DNA of 64,000 nt from Hormiphora californensis (lineage: Eukaryota > Ctenophora > Tentaculata > Cydippida > Pleurobrachiidae). Below are positions 20,514 to 32,100 of the stretch, piece by piece (the stretch's first letter is position 1; every line of letters begins with the position of its first letter). The stretch spans positions 2,924,409 through 2,988,408 of the forward strand of contig CM035351.1 of NCBI GenBank assembly GCA_020137815.1, in the 5' to 3' direction. Made by a program: the position numbers and the translations under genes. Under the pieces are notes generated by a model, which worked only from the letters and a program-made list of their open reading frames with translations, ran no database searches and had not been told where the DNA came from.

Positions 20514-23295
20514 ATGGTAGCATTGACAGAGGAATGTGTTCTATCCCGCTCCCGAGCCCCTACCCTTGATTCAGTCCGACACCTAAACTGCTGGGGCCTT
20601 GGTATCACCGACCTCTCTATACTGGAGTATATGCCCAACTTGGAAGTCCTGACTATCTCGGCAAACAAAGTTTCCTCTCTGGGCGATCTTGCTCACTGTC
20701 ACCAGTTATCCGAGTTATACATCCGGAGGAATGAGATTTCAGATCTTGGGCAGCTCCGCCATCTGGAGTTGCTGCCCAAATTAAGAGTCCTCTGGCTGAG
20801 TGATAACCCGTGCTGTAACATAGAGAATTACCGACAAAGTGTCCTTGAGATCCTGCCCAAGTTACTGAAACTTGATAATACTGGTAGGTGTTGTTCTCAA
20901 ACTAGTAGGTAGGTCCTGCCTTGGTTACGAAATAACCCTGCGTTCGCGCCGGCAAGGGAGGGTAACTTCGTTATCAAGGGCCTGCCAAACTTCCCGATAT
21001 ATCAACGATAGGTTGGTTTATCGGTTCCAACAAATGTTCCTCGTTTCAGTTGTGAAAGAGAACTTGAATGAGCTGGAGGCTAAGAAAAAGAAGGTAAACG
21101 ATCGAAGATTCTACCGAAACCTAAAACCGCTGTTTTGCCACAGACACGCGATTTCTAGGCTCTTTACTGGAACGCGCGACCGCCAAATCGATTTCTACTG
21201 TCTTTCGCATAAACTTCAGCAGTACTAAACGCGCGCTTCGAATTTTCACCGCCGCGGTTATTCGGTGTTGATGTGAAAATCCCTATTCTTTACCCAATTT
21301 ACCTCCCTTTCCCTCCCAGAAAACTCTCCGACCCAAATCTGCGGTATCTATCTCCTCCGCGTATAGTGATGGTAAGTTCAACAAATCATATTCCAAACAA
21401 TTGCTGTCCATCCGTCGGTTCGGTGGTGTAGTGGTTATCACATCTGCTTAACACGCAGAAGGTCCCGGGTTCAAAACCCGGTCGAACCTGTAGACTTTTT
21501 TTAATTTTGTTTCCCTGTTTAACACGTGAAACAGGAAGTAATTTTGATATCTCCTTCTGGTGCTGATACACACTCACACGCCCTCCGTACAACGGTTATA
21601 TAGGGGAATCTCACACACACACGGGCAGATCTCGGTCAAGGAGAGATTAATTGATTATTCAGAATAAAGAGATCTGAGCAAGAATTAAATAGGGAAGAAA
21701 ATCGAAAAATACTGGGTTCGACCGGGAATTGAACCAGGGACCTCCAGAGAGACGCGCTCGATGCTCTACCACTGAGCTACCGAACCCCTGTACAGATCGC
21801 ATTTCTTCACACTATATTCAAGCACATGCCCTTAGCTAGACACCATGTGATAGAGGAAGTAATTTTGATATCTCCTTCTGGTGCTGATACACACTCACAC
21901 GCCCTCCGTACAACGGTTATATAGGGGAATCTCACACACACACGGGCAGATCTCGGTCAAGGAGAGATTAATTGATTATTCAGAATAAAGAGATCTGAGC
22001 AAGAATTAAATAGGGAAGAAAATCGAAAAATACTGGGTTCGACCGGGAATTGAACCAGGGACCTCCAGAGAGACGCGCTCGATGCTCTACCACTGAGCTA
22101 CCGAACCCCTGTACAGATCGCATTTCTTCACACTATATTCAAGCACATGCCCTTAGCTAGACACCATGTGATAGAGGAAGTAATTTTGATATCTCCTTCT
22201 GGTGCTGATACACACTCACACGCCCTCCGTACAACGGTTATATAGGGGAATCTCACACACACACGGGCAGATCTCGGTCAAGGAGAGATTAATTGATTAT
22301 TCAGAATAAAGAGATCTGAGCAAGAATTAAATAGGGAAGAAAATCGAAAAATACTGGGTTCGACCGGGAATTGAACCAGGGACCTCCAGAGAGACGCGCT
22401 CGATGCTCTACCACTGAGCTACCGAACCCCTGTACAGATTTTTCGATTTTCTTCCCTATTTAATTCTTGCTCAGATCTCTTTATTCTGAATAATCAATTA
22501 ATCTCTCCTTGACCGAGATCTGCCCGTGTGTGTGTGAGATTCCCCTATATAACCGTTGTACGGAGGGCGTGTGAGTGTGTATCAGCACCAGAAGGAGATA
22601 TCAAAATTACTTCCTCTATCACATGGTGTCTAGCTAAGGGCATGTGCTTGAATATAGTGTGAAGAAATGCGATCTGTACAGGGGTTCGGTAGCTCAGTGG
22701 TAGAGCATCGAGCGCGTCTCTCTGGAGGTCCCTGGTTCAATTCCCGGTCGAACCCAGTATTTTTCGATTTTCTTCCCTATTTAATTCTTGCTCAGATCTC
22801 TTTATTCTGAATAATCAATTAATCTCTCCTTGACCGAGATCTGCCCGTGTGTGTGTGAGATTCCCCTATATAACCGTTGTACGGAGGGCGTGTGAGTGTG
22901 TATCAGCACCAGAAGGAGATATCAAAATTACTTCCTCTATCACATGGTGTCTAGCTAAGGGCATGTGCTTGAATATAGTGTGAAGAAATGCGATCTGTAC
23001 AGGGGTTCGGTAGCTCAGTGGTAGAGCATCGAGCGCGTCTCTCTGGAGGTCCCTGGTTCAATTCCCGGTCGAACCCAGTATTTTTCGATTTTCTTCCCTA
23101 TTTAATTCTTGCTCAGATCTCTTTATTCTGGACACGTGAAACATTTCAGCTGAATCGATTATTCGGAAGTCCGTTGAAACGCCCATCATTAATGCTGTCA
23201 CGTCTCTGTTGCCAAGTCTAGACATTGAGGGGTTGTATATTCTGAGGAGTGCTATTGACAAGCGAATCAGGAAGGCTGAGAGGGAGCGAGTTTAA
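20514..23295 (+). CDS. CFAP410: Cilia and flagella associated protein 410 (C21orf2)
   Basis: CFAP410 is a leucine-rich-repeat protein needed for ciliogenesis and linked to NEK1. Proposed exons: 20514-20883, 21050-21093, 21320-21371, 23150-23295, all in phase, giving 203 residues. The LRR part matches closely: RHLNCWGLGITDLSI, LSELYIRRNEI, LRVLWLSDNPCC and LPKLLKLDN. The C-terminal helical tail NAVTSLLPSLDIEGLYILR corresponds to the tetramerising helix of the human protein. The variable linker is much shorter than in human. The last intron (21372-23149) carries a tRNA-Val gene and the inverted array of tRNA-like repeats. No frame breaks. Confidence 0.9.
20921..20977. mobile_element. Tiny inverted-repeat element (TTGGTTACGAAATAACC family), copy 1
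   Basis: It starts ttggttacgaaataaccc and ends gggtaacttcgttatcaa, forming a hairpin of about 57 bp. It lies in CFAP410 intron 1. Related copies are at 37284-37347 and 38998-39087. Confidence 0.55.
21417..21488 (+). tRNA. tRNA-Val (AAC)
   Basis: The 72 nt fold as a standard cloverleaf. The acceptor stem is ggttcgg/tcgaacc, the D arm follows gtgtagtggttatcac, and the anticodon stem tctgc/gcaga closes the loop ttaacac with anticodon AAC. The T arm is cccgg-gttcaaaa-cccgg. It shows the A and B boxes, and a T run follows at 21494 as a Pol III terminator. It lies sense within CFAP410 intron 3. Confidence 0.95.
21715..21786 (-). tRNA. tRNA-like sequence, array copy 1
   Basis: The acceptor arms (ggttcgg/tcgaacc), A box (tagctcagtggtagagc) and B box (ggttcaattcc) are intact. 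I cannot pair a normal 5-bp anticodon stem around gcgcgtctctct, so an anticodon is not assignable. It is a tRNA pseudogene or SINE head rather than a proven functional tRNA. Confidence 0.5.
22036..22107 (-). tRNA. tRNA-like sequence, array copy 2
   Basis: Same sequence as the copy at 21715-21786, shifted by one 321-bp unit. Pol III boxes are intact; the anticodon stem is not convincing. Confidence 0.5.
22357..22428 (-). tRNA. tRNA-like sequence, array copy 3
   Basis: Third minus-oriented copy. The array inverts about 11 bp beyond its 5' end. Confidence 0.5.
22683..22754 (+). tRNA. tRNA-like sequence, array copy 4
   Basis: First plus-oriented copy; same core as the minus copies, with A and B boxes present. 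Confidence 0.5.
23004..23075 (+). tRNA. tRNA-like sequence, array copy 5
   Basis: Second plus-oriented copy, 321 bp after the previous one. The repeat is truncated at about 23130, shortly before CFAP410 exon 4. Confidence 0.5.
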
Positions 23296-23494
23296 CAACT
23301 GGTTGCTGTGACAGAGGGTTTTAACCGGGCTCAGTATTTTAGGGTGGGTCAAATTCATAAAGGGACTGTCAGACACGATGTATAAATGTACTTTATTCTT
23401 GTATCATATATCCGACATACACATTTTTATTGCACGATTACATTTACAAGTTACCTCATATAATTTCTGCTTTTCTCTATTTGCCACCAACAAC

Positions 23495-23519
23495 TAATCC
23501 AACATCTCCCTGTAGCATC
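23495..23519 (+). promoter_or_regulatory. Putative trans-splice acceptor of MALSU1
   Basis: The tract aacatctccctgtag has AG at 23514-23515, four bases before ATG 23520. The CFAP410 stop is 224 nt upstream. Confidence 0.5.
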
Positions 23520-26092
23520 ATGATAACTCATCGTTGTGGCGTGATATGTATCCGGTCCTTTCTCCGGCCACTCCACACAACGACACCAGCCCACAAAATG
23601 AAGGGTTCCAAGAGAAAAGAGATCCAGGATCGGTTAGAAATAGAAACGGGAATAACAGACAAGAGTAAGAGAAGGATATTAGAGTTCGAGAGGATACCTC
23701 TGTATGGGCGGGACAGTGGGCCAAGTATCATGAGAACGGGGCCCGGTATTTTTAGACCTGACGATGTAAAAAAGAACAGAAAACAGAGGAAGAGAAACAC
23801 CGCTGAAACAAGTAGTGTAGAGGAGGGAACTTCTGACAGACCCCCGATCCAGGAGACATTACATCAGGAACAACCCAAATCACAAGAACACGCATATGAT
23901 ACTACGGCTGATATTGGAATGTTATCACAAAGTTTTCAACCATCGGAGATACAAGACAGGGTCAGGGAGGGTTTAGCTAAAATAGAGGAGGTCTGGGTTG
24001 GTGACGGGGAGGTGAGGAACATTATTGGTGATTTGGATTCCCTTTTTGGACCTGACACATCACAACCAGAACCGATTGTAGAGAAAGAGGTGAGATTACT
24101 GAAATTGGGAAATTTTCCCCCGCGATGGCTCGGTAAATACCCCATTACCTCAGGTATTACCTGATTGTTTTAATTTTTCTGCCAATTTATGAGTTAATTA
24201 ATTAATACCTCCATTCCCTAGGTAGGTCTCATTGAAACGAGGGAGGCGGCTGACTATAACATCTACTACACAGGGAAGACAGGTGAGAGGGTGATTATGG
24301 AGGATGCCCCTCTCTCTAAATACTCGCCTGGTGACCCTGCCCCTCTCGACCATATTGTGAGGTTTCTACGTGATTCAAAGTGCTTCGATAGCGAGATTAT
24401 TGAGGTAAATTGGGAGGGGGACTGTGTGAATTTTGCTATTTGACTGTCCTACAATGACTTCTCCACATCTAAACTTGTCTTAAAACTGAAAGTTGAAACC
24501 CCTATTTTCCACAGGTTAGCAATAAACATAGAGCAGATCACGTGATAGTAGCATCTGTTCACAATACTCGACACATGCGAGATACCGCCCTTACTTTCTC
24601 AAAAATGGTAAGTTTATTCCCCCCTCCATTTGGGTTTCACTTCTTAGACCGTAGCTCGTACTACTCAACTAGCCCCAGGCCCCTTTGGCTTTTATAATTG
24701 TGCTACCCAAAGCACACTGAACAGAGCAATAATGGACAGACGCAACCTTTCACACTCACCATAGACCCCAACCGCCCCGCCCCTAAAGCCACAATCTGCC
24801 TAAAGCCAGGTTATCCCCCTAAAGCCACTTGATCCCCTAAAGCCACTTTATCTCCCTAAAGCCACGTTATCCCCATTGCAGATGTCACGTGACTATGAGA
24901 TGGATGCGACACGACGTGCCATTGGTTCCACATGGAGCTCCTTTGAACTGGGACACTGTATAGTTCACTTCATGTTACCAGTGGAGAGAGCCCGGGTTAA
25001 TCTGGAGTCTTTCTGGCTGGGACAGGTAATGAGAATGATAACATTGGTCTGTCTGTATCACGCATACAATTGAAGTTTCCATGATATAGAGACTTCTACT
25101 TTTACCAGTTACCTTGTGTGTATGGCGAACCCTCAGTGTATACAGTATACACTATATACACTGAGGGTTCGGTAGATCAACTTTTACCCACCCCATCAGG
25201 ATGAGGAAGTGGTGGTTGTGGACGAGGAGAAATCATATATCGATGGCCTCTTGGAGGGTATTTTCCCTGACGAGGACTTCTCCAAACTTGCAACACCCTT
25301 CGAGCTTGTCCGAGATGATTCAGGTAGGACCATATAACCAACTACATTTCATTGTCAATAACACTGGGGGGGGTCCAGCCCTAAAAAAAGCTAAAGGTAC
25401 CCTGATTTTGGTCGATAGCGTTTTTTATTTTAGCTTTTTTTAGCTTTTTTTAGCTTTTTTTAGCTTTTTTTAGCTTTTTTTAGCCCTACTTTTTATGTTT
25501 TTTCAGCATTCATCTTGACACTTTTCCATTAAATTTTCATCCTTCCGGACGTCTATTGACTGCATTTGTTCATTTCCTGCACATTTTTTACCATAATCTA
25601 CCGTTTATGTCCATACATAGCAATTTCTGTATCCACCCCTACTGCCATTTTCTGGAGACATTTTTTCGATAAAAATATTATTCAAATTTGATAAAAATAG
25701 TTTTAAAAAAGTTCAAAAAACGTTATAAAACGTTATAATAAAAGTTTAAAAAATTTGGCGTCAGCGGGATTCGAACCTATATGAATCCACTAAAAACTCA
25801 ATTTTAGCTTTTTTTAGCTTTTTTTAGCTTTTTTTAGCCTAAAAAAAGCTAAAAAAAGCTAAAAAAAGCTAATAAAAGCTAAAAAAAGCTAAAAAAGGCT
25901 AAAAAAAGCTAAAAAAAGCTAAAAAAAAGCTAAAAAAAGCTAAAAAAAGCTAAAGGTACCCTGATTTTGGCCGTTAGCTTAGCTTTTTTTAGGGCTGGAC
26001 CCCCCCCAACACTATAACTAGTTTTATTCATACCGGTCGAGAGAGGGTCGAACAACAAGGCAATAACACACATCTCCATTTCAGAGAAGTGA
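23520..26092 (+). CDS. MALSU1: Mitochondrial ribosome silencing factor (RsfS/MALSU1)
   Basis: RsfS/MALSU1 binds uL14m of the mitochondrial large ribosomal subunit and blocks premature subunit joining. Proposed exons: 23520-24153, 24226-24404, 24515-24607, 24882-25025, 25200-25323, 26085-26092, all in phase, giving 393 residues. The N terminus MITHRCGVICIRSFLRPLH is a likely mitochondrial presequence. An extended charged linker precedes the RsfS domain (about residues 240-360): HIVRFLRDSKCFDSEIIEVS, ADHVIVASVHNTRHMRD, WSSFELGHCIVHFMLP and LESFWLG. In exon 2 the acceptor must be 24224-24225, because using 24220-24221 gives a stop. The final coding exon adds only the last residues before the stop (agaagtga). 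Intron 5 carries the TTTTTTAGC foldback element. Confidence 0.85.
25366..26007. mobile_element. Foldback element of TTTTTTAGC repeats, copy 1
   Basis: This 642-bp element has termini GGGGGGTCCAGCCCTAAAA and TTTTAGGGCTGGACCCCCC, flanked on both sides by AACACT (25360-25365 and 26008-26013), a 6-bp target duplication. Inside each end lies aaaggtaccctgattttgg in the same orientation. The arms are tandem ttttttagc repeats facing aaaaaagct repeats, so the unit folds back on itself. A central segment at 25757-25790 resembles, on the minus strand, the 3' half of a tRNA (ggttcgaatcccgc, B box). No ORF. A second copy is at 59915-60515. Confidence 0.85.
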
Positions 26093-27015
26093 GTTGTTGT
26101 TACTACTGGAATATACGAGTGAAGCCATCGTATCATCTGTCTGGTGGCTTAGATCAGGTAGGGGCTGCCAGACAGCGTATCGTCAACAGCAAACTGACTA
26201 TATTGAATAAATCATCAAGACTCTGGGTGTGGGTATTTAATTTTAGTTTTATATTCGGAGTGGTGTTTTGTATTGTACTGAAGAGTTTTATCCGGGACCC
26301 GGACAGTTAATTGAATTGTGGCCAGTGATCCTTGAGTTTTGTTTTTTATGAAATCAGCAGTGGTAGTACCAGTACCACATGACAGACAGTGACACATCAC
26401 ACATACCGGGCAATTTGCTTGTCAGGCACTGGTATTATCTTCAGACTAGTGCGGTGAAATTACTCAACAAGGGGAAACTGAAAAGTGGGTGGGGTGCTCT
26501 ATTCTGGCTCTCGTAGCCGGTATTATAATACTATCGCATCCGGCGATCTTAGCCGATAATACATTATCGGCTATGATCGCCGGATGCGATATTTCCTTGT
26601 ACCACAAGTTGTGGCAAAGCCCGGGTGTGAGCTGCGGCGAATATTTCTACAGAGCGCTGTAATTTATCGACGCGCGCCGCCGCGCCTGATCCTGATTAAG
26701 TTTTACAAGTGCAACTCATCAATTTTTTTAAGAACGCGAAATCTTTTTTGTCGTCTTTTTTAAATTTCCGTTTTCCTTCACGTTGCTGGTCTTTGGACCT
26801 TGCATACACTCGGTCTGCTGTTCTGTATAGTACATACACAACGGACAACCATACGCGATAAGGCTCCGTATGGCCTCTTAAGACTCCGCGCCTTTGAAAG
26901 GCTACCAATGTCGGGCGTCCAAACTCCCGTTCAAAAGTATATTTTAAACGCTGAAATTAAATAATAATGTTTATAAATGAACATTTCACCACAGCTTTTA
27001 TGGTTCTCTACGTCT
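26093..27015 (+). other. Intergenic region with a perfect-looking hairpin
   Basis: No gene is seen. At 26533-26590, atcgcatccggcgatctt is followed by its near-inverse, gatcgccggatgcgat, around a short loop, giving a 25-bp stem. The Pelota acceptor (caccacag, AG at 26993-26994) is near the right end. This is one of the longer gaps in the gene series. Confidence 0.55.
26985..27015 (+). promoter_or_regulatory. Putative trans-splice acceptor and uORF of Pelota
   Basis: The acceptor-like catttcaccacag ends at 26994. An out-of-frame ATG at 27000 opens a 14-codon uORF that overlaps the Pelota ATG at 27016. Confidence 0.4.
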
Positions 27016-28746
27016 ATGAAGTTATTAAGCAACCGAGTGGATAGGAGCGGCCATGGGTATATGTCATTTATCCCTGAGGAGGGGGAGGATCTGTGGCATG
27101 TTTACAATCTGATTACTGCTGGTGATGTTGTACGATGTACCACACTTAGAAAAGTTGTTACTGAAAGCTCAACAGGTTTGTCAACATTTGTATTGGTCGT
27201 TGTTGTTGCCATTGTTGTGATTTATCCGTACAAAGCTACTTTTATTGTCCATTTTAAAGCGAATTTTAAAGCTAACCTCTGTTTTTAGGTTCCACAAACG
27301 CCCAAAGGGTGAAAACTAACCTAACGATAAGAGTTGAAACTGTAAGCTATGATGTTGAGGCTATGTCTCTAGCACTCAAGGTAGGACTATCCAGTATCCG
27401 TTTCAGATCTCTGCTGATAATCAATAATTTCTCACCAATTACACTCAATCCTGATTTCAATAATTCACTCTCTCCTCAGGGTAGGAACATAGAAGAAAAC
27501 CAGTATGTTAAAATGGGTGCCTACCACACACTCTCATTAGAGTTACAAAGGAAGTTCACCCTTACAAAGGAGCACTGGGATGCAATTTCACGAGAACGCG
27601 TGGATGAGGCATGCGAGCCCGCCAAATCAGCTGATCTTGCAGCTATTGTGTTACAAGAGGGGCTTGGTTATGTGTGTCTAGTTCGGCAATCAATGACAAT
27701 AACACGAGCCAAGATAGAGATTCCCATTCCTCGGAAACGAAGGGGCAGCTGCACCAATCACGATAAAGCAATGCTGAGGTTTTTTGATGCTATCGGCCAC
27801 GCGATGGTGCGGCACATTGATTTTGCTGTGGTGAAGTGTGTGCTGGTAGCTAGCCCTGGATTCGTCAAGGTAATTATATCTTCATAACGACAATATAATG
27901 TTGCTCTAAAGTGCCCCTTTTACATTTGTTACCCCTGATTCAGGGGCTCTCATTTACCTCCCCCCTCCTCGGTAATAACTCATTCAACCCCTCCCCCCCC
28001 CCCTCCATCGGTAGTAACTCATTCACCCCCTCCCCAGGATAAACTCATGGAGTATATCCTCTCCACGGAGCGGCCTGAGTTTAAACCACTCCAAGAGCAG
28101 AAGAGCTCCTTCGTGTTATGTCACTCGTCCTCTGGCCACAAGCACGCTGTTAGCGAGGTGCTCTCCGACCAGAACATGACCAGTAGGTTGGCTGATACTA
28201 AAGCGGCTGGGGAGGTCAGGGCTCTCACTGATTTTTATACCATGTTGAATAATGAACCTGCCCGAGCTTTCTATGGACCAGCACAGTGTCTAGCTGCTAA
28301 TGAAAATGAAGCAATTGATGTTTTACTTGTAACAGGTAATTACTTGATACATTTTAACACATTTTCAGTACCAAAACATGTGTCTAAACATTGTTTAACA
28401 TTGTTTTAACAGACACGTTGTTCCGATCGACGGACATCGCTGAACGGCGGAAGTATGTTCGGTTGGTAGAAAACGTGAGGGGTTATGGGGGAACCGTTCA
28501 TATATTCAGCTCCCTTCATGGATCAGGGGAAAAAGTAAGAAAACACTCTCTTTTCATTTTTATCTTGATCTTTATCCAGACTTTTTTCCTTGAATTCAAA
28601 AATTTCAAAGTTAAATCTAACACAATTGCTCTTCACAGTTAGGTTTATTATCGGGTGTAGCAGCTCTCCTCCGTTTTCCAATGCCCGAGCTGGAAGATCT
28701 GACGTTAGATGACAGCGATACGGACTCTGATGATAATGACAAATGA
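27016..28746 (+). CDS. PELO: Pelota, mRNA surveillance and ribosome rescue factor
   Basis: Pelota (Dom34) is an eRF1-like protein that, with HBS1, splits ribosomes stalled in no-go and non-stop decay. Proposed exons: 27016-27175, 27289-27380, 27480-27869, 28038-28335, 28413-28534, 28639-28746, all in phase, giving 389 residues (human 385). Family blocks in order: MKLLSNRV, IPEEGEDLWHVYNLI, NIEENQYVKMGAYHTLSLE, CLVRQSMTITRAKIE, IPRKRRGSC, FAVVKCVLVASPGF, DTKAAGEVRALTDFYTML, EPARAFYGP and an acidic C-terminal tail. An upstream in-frame ATG at 26977 exists, but the family start matches 27016. No frame breaks. Confidence 0.95.
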
Positions 28747-29094
28747 TTGTGTATGTGTGTGTGTATGTGATTAGTAAGTTATTAGAGAGGGTTTAATAAT
28801 AATTATATACACAAGATTGTCATCTGATTTTGAAGTAATTAGGTGTTTGGGTATGTTAAGAGTTATGTTACATTTCATTCGATCATCACACTACTATTTA
28901 TAACTGGGTAATATATATATATTCCATCAAAACCGACTACGATTGATTCCAATAGCTTAGTGATAGATATATTTGAGCGGGTTTTAATAACTAGTTTCCT
29001 AATTTTATACTGCCTGGTTGGCAGGGAATAGTGTTGTTTTAAGTTGTGTTAAGAATTTACATCACTTTATTACGTTTTACGTTAAACTATATTT

Positions 29095-29117
29095 ATTAGC
29101 TAGCACACTCAGCGATC
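29095..29117 (+). promoter_or_regulatory. Putative trans-splice acceptor of the hnRNP K-like gene
   Basis: The sequence tagctagcacactcag has AG at 29111-29112; ATG at 29118. The pyrimidine tract is weak here. Confidence 0.4.
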
Positions 29118-32100
29118 ATGGAGAAGAAACGTGGTTTTGATGACATTGCCGGGGACATTGAATCCACCGTTGACCAAGCCCTGAAGAGGGCTAAAAATGG
29201 GGAAGTACGATTCCGTATGCTCTTCATTAGCGATGTAAGTGATTTGATTAGCAATTAATTATTACTGTTGTTTAATTTGAGGAGAGGGATGTTCAAATCA
29301 TTGTTTGGTTCCTGGGTATTTTAGTCCTTATTACAAATTCAAGACTAACCCCCCCCTCCCCCCCCCCCCCCCCCCAGAATGTTGGAAAGGTGATCGGAAA
29401 GAACGGTGAGAACCTGAAGTACGCCCGTGAGATCCTATCCAGCAAGGTAAGCCCACCATTATCTCTCCCTGATTCCCTCCTTTTCACGACCCTTTAAAAC
29501 TAACTCACCGTCCCATCCCCGTTCTTCTTACACTACCTTCTTTCCCCCAAGGCCCATGTCCGAGTTCCTGAAATCCCAGCAAATTGTTCTAACAAAGACA
29601 GGTTATTACAAAGTTAAACATTCTATCTTTAACAAGAGAAAGAACGATACATTCTATCTTTCTGTCTCCTCTGAATTCTCTTTCTAACTGAAGCTACAGC
29701 TGGTAATGTATAATATCAGCACATCTTCTTCTAAGAGATAAGAGTCAAGTTGGTTGGTAGTTACAGTTTCGGGTAGTATGGTAGTTCGAAACTACTATAC
29801 TACCCAGTTTCGTCCCAGTTTCGTTCTTGAAAAACAGTTTTCTGTCTTGAAATAGCTTCTTGTCTATATTCCAGTATGATCTTATCTTGATACCCCTACC
29901 ATCCCCAGGATTCTAATGGTGACCTGTGCTATGGATGATGTACCTGATCTTATTACCAACATTGCTCCAAACTTCTGGAATGTAAGTGCTAGTTAATTGA
30001 TGTCTAATTATCTTGATAACACCACTAATTAGACTCGTTACCCACCCAATTATTGTATCTCAACCCCGGCCCCCCCTCCTGACAGGGTATCAATGAGAAG
30101 AAGCTGAACATGCTGATTCCCTGTGATCTTGCCGGAGCTATTCTCGGACAAAAGGGAGAAAACTTGAAACAGATCCGAGATAAGAGCGGCTGCAAAGTTC
30201 GAATGTTTAAAGAGAAACTCCCATTCTCGGATGAGAGAATTCTAGAGATCCTGGGCACGGAGAGTATGCTAGGTAACATGAGTGAGGTTCTTGTGGAAGT
30301 ACTCAAGACGATGCAGGATCGGCCCATGACCCATGACTACATCCGGTATGTGCCACATGTGTGTGTGGATGCTGATTATGCGGAGAAGCAGTGTGGAGGT
30401 TACCATAAAGCGTTCCTGGAGGCTCGGGGTGGAGTGTCCGCTCAACTGAATAACAGCTACGGAGGACATGGTATGTGAAATTAAATGTGATAATGTGTGG
30501 CTCACGCTTTATTTTATTTCATAAAATGACGCAGAGAGCGAGCACGCTGTGATGGTTCCGTAGATCAAGTGTGATAATGACCCACTTTCAATGTAGGCCA
30601 GGGATGCCATTTGTCACCATGATTACCCTCCCCCCCTCCGGTCCCCCTTTAATTGCGTATTTTAAAACCTATAACGTGGTTTGGGCTTCAGTTTGGGCCA
30701 AAACTTGAGACATCAGTAGAAAATTACCCACTGAATACCAGACAAAATGTTCGAAGACGGTATTTAGGAACTTAGCTGGCAACCCCTATATATATTTATA
30801 TACGCTGTGAGCAAGCGGGTGTTTTGTTTTCGAGGGACGTTTGCGCTTGCCAGCGCAGTGATCCATTTCAAAGTAAGGATCGGCCTAACATCTACATTTT
30901 GAACAGATACTAGTGTCAACATTCTTTTTTTCATATCTCGCACACAGTTCAACTATCAGAGCCTTCCTTTTCTCTTTTGTGGTACTTGTTGGTGTTGGTT
31001 GATGTTGTAGTAGTCTTCTAAACCAAATTGTGAGGGGTAATAGGAAGATGTTACAGGGGAAGAGAAACGGCTGTCCGTAGTTGTAGTACTGAGAAATGGG
31101 ATTAAAGTGAGAGTGGACAGAATCAGAATTTGACAACTTTGTTGGAGGTTGTAGAGATTAGTTCTATGAGCATTTTGCCTTTTTGCTGCTCAAAATCGAC
31201 CCATCCATCACTGAGATATTTTTGTTACTCTCGGGGAACTCCTGTTTAATCAGTATGTATAAAACAGAATTATATAAACAATCGTCGGGTTTTACTAACA
31301 CATTCTGAATAAAAGCAGTAAGGTTGACATGTCCATGCACAGAAGCAGAACAATGCAAGTCAGCATAATTAAAATTTAAAGAAGGTGTTAGTAAAACACA
31401 AGGATTGTTTCTATCCTGTTTGATAAATATTGATCCAGCAGGAATTCCCCGAGAGTAACAAAAATATCTCAGTGATGGATAGGTCGATTTTGAGCGGCAA
31501 AATGCTCATAGAACTAATCTCTACTACCTACCAAAACTTGTCCAATTCTGATTCTGTCCACTATCACTTTAGAACAGGCTTCCATATGTTTAATGTTTAT
31601 TTTAAGCAATATTACGGCACATAATCGTTCTACTTACGTCAAGAGTAACTGCCCGGGAGAATCTCCATTCCAAATCCCTATTAGCCTTATGATACTCATA
31701 AGAAGAATTCATCATGGCGATGAGAACATTCAGCATAATTATCACGGATATGAACAGGTACAGAAACATAACTACTCCCAACCAATTATTAGTCCGAGTG
31801 GAGTTTTCCAAATCTTCATCGATATGCAGATCCTATGGGGAGAAGGGGTGATTAGCACATCAAATATACACAGGGCCAGGTAAAAGTGAAAAGTATCTTA
31901 ACGCATCAGGTAATGCCTTATTACCGAATTACAGGCAGGGAAAATGCGATGAAGGTTCTCTATCTTTTTATCATCATGCGGTTGCTATCTATCTAATCCC
32001 AATCTTTCACTGGGTAACTGCTTTTTACTCACACTTAGCCCGGATTGACCAACGAGCGAATATGTCAAAAACATAATTATTTCATACTCCATTTCAATCG

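Larger units (their letters stand above)
21534..23130. repeat. Inverted array of 321-bp units carrying a tRNA-like sequence
   Basis: Three near-identical minus-oriented units (starts 21533, 21854, 22175; exact 321-bp period) are followed, after a switch at about 22439, by two complete plus-oriented units and a truncated one. Each unit has a tRNA-like core, a common flank (agatctgagcaagaattaaa) and a CA-rich stretch. The block is bracketed by the direct repeat acacgtgaaaca (21522 and 23132), which could be a 12-bp target duplication. Near-identity of the units implies recent amplification. Confidence 0.9.

Noticed and set aside
21715-23075. Five functional tRNA genes
   Set aside because: Acceptor and T-arm elements are present, but I could not form a normal anticodon stem. 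They are kept as tRNA-like units until tested by a covariance model.
25436-25960. CRISPR-like regular repeat array
   Set aside because: The ttttttagc units are contiguous, without spacers, in a eukaryotic intron; they are arms of a foldback element.
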